Shown: piece by piece, positions 59,569 through 64,000 of the stretch
Layout: each line of letters opens with the position of its first letter
Position numbering within the stretch: position 1 is the first letter of the stretch
Assembly (NCBI GenBank): GCA_035534435.1
Contig: DATLRX010000002.1
Span: 11,561-75,560 of the forward strand
Length of the DNA: 64,000 bases
From: Palsa-851 sp035534435
GTDB taxonomy: Bacteria > Chloroflexota > Dormibacteria > Aeolococcales > Aeolococcaceae
Direction of reading: 5' to 3'
Translations under genes and position numbers: made by a program
The notes under the pieces: model-generated
What the model was told of the DNA's origin: nothing
What the model saw: the letters and a program-made list of their open reading frames with translations, nothing else
Databases searched by the model: none

Positions 59569-60881
59569 ACGCCGACGAGATCGTTCATCTCTCGCGCCGC
59601 TACACGCTCTACGACTGGCAGGCGCAGGACAAGGCCGATCCCATCCCCGTCGATCACGCCGAGGGAGTGTATTTCCACACCCCGGACGGCAAACGCTACC
59701 TGGATTTCAACAGCCAGCTGATGGGGGTCAATATCGGCCACGGCGACAAGCGCGTCATCGCCGCGATCGCGCGCCAGGCGGAGAAGCTCCCGTATATCAG
59801 CCCCTTCATGGCAACCGAGGCCCGCGCCGTCCTTGGACAGAAGATGGCCGAGATCCTGCCGGGTGACATCGAGAAGGTCTTCTTCACGCTCGGCGGGGCT
59901 GAAGCCAACGAGAACGCCATTCGCATGGCACGCGCAGTCACCGGGCGGCAGAAGGTCCTTGCGCGCTACCGCTCGTACCACGGTTCGACGAGCGGAGCGA
60001 TCACCCTCACCGGAGACCCGCGACGCTGGCCCAACGAGCCGGCAATGCCCGGTGTGGTCCATGTCCTCGATCCGTATCACGGACCTGGCCGTCCCATCGA
60101 CAGCGCCGAGCAGTCACTCCAGTATCTGGAGGAGACGATCCAGCTCGAAGGGCCGAACACGATTGCCGCCTTCATTCTCGAGCCCGTGACCGGCACCAAC
60201 GGGATCCTCATCCCGCCGGACGGCTACCTCAGGGGTGTCAGAGAGCTGTGCGACCGCTACGGCATCGTCATGATCGCGGACGAGATCATGACCGGGTTCG
60301 GGCGCACCGGCGAGTGGTTCGCGGTGAATCACTGGGGCGTCGTGCCGGACATCATCACGATGGCGAAAGGGTTGACGTCGAGCTACGTGCCGCTCGGCGC
60401 GGTCGGCATGCGACCGCACATCGCCGAGTACTTCGAGAAGCACGTGTATTACGGCGGCCTGACGTACAACAGCCATCCGCTCGCGTGTGCGGCCGCGATC
60501 GCGACCATCGACGTCTACATCGAGGACAAGCTCATCGAGCATTCCTCGCAGATGGGTGAGTTGATGGGCGCGCATCACCAGGCGCTGCTCCGCGACCATC
60601 CGTCGGTCGGTGCGGTGAGGAACATCGGGCTCTTCGGTGTGCTCGAACTCGTGCGCGACCGGACGACCATGGAGCCGATGGCGCCGTTCAACGGCACCAG
60701 CGATGAGATGCGTGCGATCGACCGCTATCTCCTCGATCACGGCGTCTACACGATGGTGCGCTGGTGGGATGTGATGACCAACCCGCCACTGTGCATCACC
60801 GAGGCTGAGCTGGACGAGGGCTTCGCAGTCATCAACGAGGCGCTCGCGATCGCCGACACGTCCGTGGCCAGTGCCCAATGA
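59565..60881 (+). CDS. Class III PLP-dependent aminotransferase
   Basis: A 438-residue omega-aminotransferase-fold protein. It has FNSQLMGVNIGHGDKRVIAAI, FTLGGAEANENAIRMARAVTG, YRSYHGSTSGAITLTGDPRRWP, the PLP Asp in IMIADEIMTGFGRTGEWF and the Schiff-base Lys in ITMAKGLTSSYVPLGAV. The family includes taurine-pyruvate, beta-alanine-pyruvate and similar enzymes, usually with pyruvate or glyoxylate as acceptor. ATG 59565 is chosen. It overlaps the next gene by 11 bases and is the first large gene of a five-gene operon. Confidence 0.92.
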   Translation: MNADEIVHLSRRYTLYDWQAQDKADPIPVDHAEGVYFHTPDGKRYLDFNSQLMGVNIGHGDKRVIAAIARQAEKLPYISPFMATEARAVLGQKMAEILPGDIEKVFFTLGGAEANENAIRMARAVTGRQKVLARYRSYHGSTSGAITLTGDPRRWPNEPAMPGVVHVLDPYHGPGRPIDSAEQSLQYLEETIQLEGPNTIAAFILEPVTGTNGILIPPDGYLRGVRELCDRYGIVMIADEIMTGFGRTGEWFAVNHWGVVPDIITMAKGLTSSYVPLGAVGMRPHIAEYFEKHVYYGGLTYNSHPLACAAAIATIDVYIEDKLIEHSSQMGELMGAHHQALLRDHPSVGAVRNIGLFGVLELVRDRTTMEPMAPFNGTSDEMRAIDRYLLDHGVYTMVRWWDVMTNPPLCITEAELDEGFAVINEALAIADTSVASAQ

Positions 60882-61899
60882 GCACCCCGGGGACGTGGGA
60901 GGAGGGCATCCCACGGCCCTGGGCGTTGGGACGGCGGAGCGCGTCATCGCGGTCATCGAGGACGACGACCCGAGCACCGCGCTGCTGCCTCCGCATGCGG
61001 GTGTCCGCTATGTCTTCATCGAGCCCGGCTCTCCGGCGCCGCAGGACGCGTTCCAGTGCGATGCCCTGTTCACGTGGGATCCGAGCAATCCATTCCTGCG
61101 CGACAACTTCGCCCGGCTCACGAACCTGAGGTGGGTGCACGCGTCCAGTGCGGGCGTCGACCGTCTGCTCTTTCCCGAGCTCATGGACAGCGACGTCGTG
61201 CTGACCAACTCGCGGTACGTCTTCGACGAATCGCTCGCGGAGTACGTCATGGGCCTGATGCTCATGATGAGCAAGGACTTCGCGGCGACGCTCACGTTTC
61301 AACGCGAGCATCGCTGGGTCAAGCGTGAGAGCGACACTCTGCGCGGCGCCGTGGTGGTGCTCATCGGGGTCGGGCCGATCGCGCGACGGATCGCTCGTTT
61401 CGCGAAGGCGTTCGGCATGGTGGTGCACGGCATCGGGCGCACCGCGCGCAGCGGCGATCCGGACTTCGGCGACATCACCACCGCGGACAGCATGCAGGCG
61501 CTGTTCGCGATCGCCGACCACGTGGTGATGGTCCTGCCGAAGACGCCGGCGACCGAGAAGCTCGTCGACGCGGCCGCACTGGCGGCGCTCAAACCGTCCG
61601 CGCGCCTGATCAACGTCGGCAGGGCATGGTCGCTCGACCAGGACGCGCTGGTCCGCGCGCTGCGCGACCGTCTGCTGGCGGGCGCGGCGCTGGACGTCGT
61701 CACGCCCGAGCCGCTCCCCGCCGACGACCCGCTCTGGGACACGCCCAACCTCGTCATCTCACCGCACATGTCAGGCGACTACCGCGGGTGGCAAGCGGAC
61801 ATCGTCACACTCTTCGACACCAACCTCGAGCTGTGGCTTCGTGGCGAGCCGCTGCGCAACGTCATCGACAAACACCTGGGATATGCACCCGGTGATTGA
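60871..61899 (+). CDS. D-2-hydroxyacid dehydrogenase
   Basis: A 342-residue NAD(P)-dependent dehydrogenase. The catalytic and cofactor regions are NLRWVHASSAGVDRLLFPEL, VVVLIGVGPIARRIARFAKAFG (GxGxxx(17)x pattern), ARLINVGRAWSLDQDALVRAL with catalytic Arg, TPEPLPADDPLWDTPNLVISPHMSG with Glu and His. GTG 60871 is used and gives an 11-base overlap with the aminotransferase; later GTG codons are possible. Probable reaction: reduction of a 2-oxo acid such as glyoxylate or hydroxypyruvate. Confidence 0.9.
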   Translation: MPNEHPGDVGGGHPTALGVGTAERVIAVIEDDDPSTALLPPHAGVRYVFIEPGSPAPQDAFQCDALFTWDPSNPFLRDNFARLTNLRWVHASSAGVDRLLFPELMDSDVVLTNSRYVFDESLAEYVMGLMLMMSKDFAATLTFQREHRWVKRESDTLRGAVVVLIGVGPIARRIARFAKAFGMVVHGIGRTARSGDPDFGDITTADSMQALFAIADHVVMVLPKTPATEKLVDAAALAALKPSARLINVGRAWSLDQDALVRALRDRLLAGAALDVVTPEPLPADDPLWDTPNLVISPHMSGDYRGWQADIVTLFDTNLELWLRGEPLRNVIDKHLGYAPGD

Positions 61900-61911
61900 G
61901 GGGGATCTGAC

Positions 61912-62796
61912 ATGGAGGGCGCTGTGATGCGGATCGGGGTCGTCGGGATCGGGAAGATGGGGCAGCCGATCGCGAGCCGCCTGCTCGCTGCCGGGAACGA
62001 GGTGTCGATCTGCAACCGCTCGAGGAATGCGGGCGTGGAGTCACTCGCGGCGCGTGGCGCCATCGTGCGCGCGTCGGCTGCCGAGCTCGCGGCCGGAGTC
62101 GATGTGATTCTCACCGCCCTTCCCACGGAGGACACCGTGCGCGACGTGTACACGGAGATGGCTGCGGTGGCGGTCGCCGGCCAGCTGTACGTCGACCACT
62201 CCACGGTGAGCATCGACCTCAACCGGTGGTGCGCCGAGCGGGTCGGAGCACGCAGTGCGTCCTTTCTCGACGCGCCGGTCTCCGGAGGCCCCGCGGGTGC
62301 CGAAGCGGGCACGCTCACCGTGATGGTGGGTGGTGACGAGGAGACGTTCAACCGAGCGGTGCCGGTCTTCGAGCAGTTCGGGTCCAAGATCCGTCTGTGC
62401 GGACCTGTCGGCAGCGGTCAGGCGATCAAGCTCGTCAACCAGCTGCTCGTCGCGGTGCACACGACAGCGTCCGCCGAGGCCGCGGCGCTGGCGGTGCAGC
62501 TCGGCGCGGATCTGAGCACGGTGCAGGACGTGATCGGCACGTCGTTCGGGAGCTCGGCGATGTTGCTGCGCAACCTGCCGCGCTTCATCGCGCAGGACTT
62601 CAGTCCGGCCACCCCCATCGGCCTGATCGCCAAAGACCTGTCGATCATCCATCGGGAGGCGGACGGTGCAGGGGTTCGGCTGCTGCTCGGCGGCGTCGCG
62701 GAACAGTGCTTCCTCGACGCCAAGGCTCGAGGCTGGTCGGATGAGGACATGGCCGCGCTCGTGAAGTTCTGGGACCGCGGCGGGTCGGACTCCTGA
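61912..62796 (+). CDS. Beta-hydroxyacid dehydrogenase family (tartronate semialdehyde reductase/HIBADH-like)
   Basis: A 294-residue NAD(P)-dependent enzyme. GVVGIGKMGQPIASRLLAAG is the cofactor loop, with FLDAPVSGGPAGAEAGTLTVMVGG as the substrate motif and the catalytic Lys in GSGQAIKLVNQLL. ATG 61912 has a GAGGGGG site; ATG 61927 is nested. The family covers 3-hydroxyisobutyrate dehydrogenase and tartronate semialdehyde reductase. The next gene is a hydroxypyruvate isomerase-like protein, which favours the latter. Confidence 0.92.
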   Translation: MEGAVMRIGVVGIGKMGQPIASRLLAAGNEVSICNRSRNAGVESLAARGAIVRASAAELAAGVDVILTALPTEDTVRDVYTEMAAVAVAGQLYVDHSTVSIDLNRWCAERVGARSASFLDAPVSGGPAGAEAGTLTVMVGGDEETFNRAVPVFEQFGSKIRLCGPVGSGQAIKLVNQLLVAVHTTASAEAAALAVQLGADLSTVQDVIGTSFGSSAMLLRNLPRFIAQDFSPATPIGLIAKDLSIIHREADGAGVRLLLGGVAEQCFLDAKARGWSDEDMAALVKFWDRGGSDS

Positions 62797-62797
62797 C

Positions 62798-63586
62798 ATG
62801 CCGCTCTTCGCAGCGAACCTCAGCATGCTCTGGCCGGAGCTCGGTCCCTATGACCGCTTCGCCGCCGCCGCCGCGGCCGGGTTCAGCGCTGTCGAGATGC
62901 TGTTTCCGCACGAGCTCGATGCCGACCGGCTGCAGGACACGCTCAGCCGCCACGACCTGGAGTTGGTTGCGTTCGACCCCGCGCCCGGCAACTGGTCGGG
63001 GGGCGAGCGCGGCATCCTGGCACTGCCCGGGCGGGAGATGGAGTTCCTGCACGGTGTCCGGGAGGCGATCAAGCTCGCCGGTCAGCTCGGTACCACGCGC
63101 CTCAACACGCTGGTCGGCATCCCGCCATCCGGCGTCAGCAATGCTCAGGCACGCGATACCGCGATCGCCAACTTGACGATGGCGGCGCCGCTGGCGCGGG
63201 CCGCCGGCATCACGCTGCTGGTGGAGGGGATCAACAACATCGACATCCCGGGATACTGGGCGGGCACGGTCGCGGCCGCCGTCGGGCTGGTCGAGGCTGT
63301 GAACGATCCCAGCGTCCGGCTGCAGCTCGACCAGTACCATGCGGGCATGGCCGGTGAGGATGCCATCCAGTGTCTGCACGCTCATCTGCCGCTCGTCGCG
63401 CACGTGCAGATCGCCGACGTCCCGGGCCGTCACGAGCCGGGAACCGGGTCGCAACCCATCGACGAGTTCCTCGATGACCTCGACCGCGTCGGGTACGAGG
63501 GCTACGTGGGGCTCGAGTACCGGCCCCTTGCGGACACCGAGAGCGGTCTGCGCTGGCTGCGGGCGTACCGGGCACGGCAGGCCTGA
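62798..63586 (+). CDS. hyi: Hydroxypyruvate isomerase-like TIM-barrel protein
   Basis: A 262-residue barrel of the Hyi/OtnI group. It begins FAANLSMLWPELGPYDRFAAAAAAGFSAVEMLFPHE and carries LLVEGINNIDIPGY (catalytic Glu), QLDQYHAGMAGED (Asp, His) and GYVGLEYRPLADTE (Glu). In glyoxylate metabolism Hyi interconverts hydroxypyruvate and tartronate semialdehyde; OtnI relatives act on 2-oxo-tetronate. It starts two bases after the preceding stop and is followed within a base by the cupin gene. Confidence 0.88.
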   Translation: MPLFAANLSMLWPELGPYDRFAAAAAAGFSAVEMLFPHELDADRLQDTLSRHDLELVAFDPAPGNWSGGERGILALPGREMEFLHGVREAIKLAGQLGTTRLNTLVGIPPSGVSNAQARDTAIANLTMAAPLARAAGITLLVEGINNIDIPGYWAGTVAAAVGLVEAVNDPSVRLQLDQYHAGMAGEDAIQCLHAHLPLVAHVQIADVPGRHEPGTGSQPIDEFLDDLDRVGYEGYVGLEYRPLADTESGLRWLRAYRARQA

Positions 63587-63587
63587 G

Positions 63588-63995
63588 GTGACCGAGCGCA
63601 TCCGCCGGGTCCGTGCCAACGAGCTGTCAGATGGACCGGCCACGCCCGGCATGACTCGCCGGCAGGCAGTCGCGACCGACATCGTCTGGGCGGGGCTGGT
63701 GCACACCGAGCCGGGCGCGCAGTCCGCTTGGCACCATCACGGCGACCACGAATCCGTCATCTACGTGCTCAGCGGCGCGCTGCGCATGGAAGGCGGCCCG
63801 CATGGTCAGGACGTGTTCGACGCGCTACCGGGCGAGTTCATCTACGTGCCGCCGCACAGCGTTCACCGCGAGGGCAATACGACTGACCGGCTTGCGACGC
63901 TCGTGGTGACACGCAGCGGGCAGGGGGAATCGGTGCTCAACGTGGACGGCCCCGAAGGCGGCGTTCCCGCACGCGTCGAGGACCCCGCGAGCTGA
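63588..63995 (+). CDS. Cupin domain protein
   Basis: A 135-residue single-domain cupin. The motif 1 region is AWHHHGDHESVIYVLSGALRMEGG (metal-binding His and Glu), and motif 2 is PGEFIYVPPHSVHREGN. GTG 63588 follows the preceding stop by one base. Possible roles are an isomerase or dioxygenase step in the operon, or a lyase; nothing more specific is visible. The gene ends five bases before the window edge. Confidence 0.85.
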   Translation: MTERIRRVRANELSDGPATPGMTRRQAVATDIVWAGLVHTEPGAQSAWHHHGDHESVIYVLSGALRMEGGPHGQDVFDALPGEFIYVPPHSVHREGNTTDRLATLVVTRSGQGESVLNVDGPEGGVPARVEDPAS

Positions 63996-64000
63996 CCTCG

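Noticed and set aside
60878..61129. ATG 60878, overlapping the aminotransferase stop as ATGA, as start of a separate small gene or of the hydroxyacid dehydrogenase
   Set aside because: Its frame diverges from the dehydrogenase and gives an Arg/Ser-rich product; GTG 60871 is in frame with the conserved sequence, so a frameshift is not needed.
1..64000. CRISPR arrays, tRNA or rRNA genes, insertion sequences, integrases, prophage genes
   Set aside because: No repeat-spacer pattern, transposase or integrase motif, terminal inverted repeat or cloverleaf-like sequence was noticed on either strand.

Overview
The window is dense, high-GC DNA (about 60 protein genes, no RNA genes seen, almost no gap over 170 bases). 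It looks like the chromosome of an actinobacterium, perhaps of a poorly studied lineage. Reasons: many GTG starts (one TTG), 4-base ATGA/GTGA operon overlaps, candidate leaderless promoters, a Tat-exported lipoprotein, coenzyme F420 biosynthesis next to a close relative of F420-dependent glucose-6-phosphate dehydrogenase, and a pca gene order of the actinobacterial type. Nothing marks it as phage, plasmid or a recent mobile island.

Layout. 0-1.4 kb: OmpR-type response regulator (with the start of a probable sensor kinase) and an AAC(6')-like acetyltransferase. 1.3-8.5 kb: a divergon for an aryl-CoA pathway. A fused flavin monooxygenase/old-yellow-enzyme protein of the 2-aminobenzoyl-CoA monooxygenase/reductase type faces a five-gene operon (creatininase-like, benzoate-CoA ligase-like, enoyl-CoA hydratase, RidA, acyl-CoA dehydrogenase). 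8.5-10 kb: YCII, DUF1697 and an alpha/beta hydrolase. 10-17 kb: protocatechuate operon pcaIJF(H)GBDC plus an IclR regulator; pcaH carries an internal out-of-frame deletion. A control region with two 15-base inverted repeats separates it from a forward operon (17.2-25.6 kb) of a Liv-type ABC importer, aldehyde dehydrogenase, 4-hydroxybenzoate hydroxylase and an intradiol dioxygenase. 25.6-27.2 kb: SDR and a nucleotidyltransferase-fold gene.

27.2-35.7 kb: an APC permease faces an operon of DeoR regulator, BtpA-family barrel protein, metallophosphoesterase, FGGY kinase, sugar-phosphate epimerase, alpha/beta hydrolase and a second BtpA paralogue. I cannot assign a pathway; this is the best candidate for an undescribed catabolic system. 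A CoA ligase follows at 35.8-37.4 kb. 37.4-40.3 kb: MaoC hydratase, CoA ligase and an amidohydrolase resembling the hydroxycinnamate side-chain (Cou) route, which would yield 4-hydroxybenzoate for PobA and Pca. 40.4-45.1 kb: EamA transporter, three F420 biosynthesis genes (cofC, cofE, cofD), a PPOX-family enzyme and Fgd. 45.2-48 kb: a membrane GGDEF-EAL-receiver protein.

48-64 kb: a 62-residue protein, a Gfo/Idh/MocA oxidoreductase, a class V aminotransferase with glycolate oxidase subunits GlcDEF, an FAD amine oxidase, a DapA-like aldolase, a GH63-like glycosidase, and a last operon (class III aminotransferase, D-2-hydroxyacid dehydrogenase, beta-hydroxyacid dehydrogenase, hydroxypyruvate-isomerase-like barrel, cupin). 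The whole reads as a catabolic region for plant-derived aromatics and C2/C3 acids. Three genes (4-hydroxybenzoate hydroxylase, SDR, Gfo/Idh) lack a well-placed ATG/GTG/TTG start but have ATT or ATC at the expected site; unusual starts or assembly indels could explain this.
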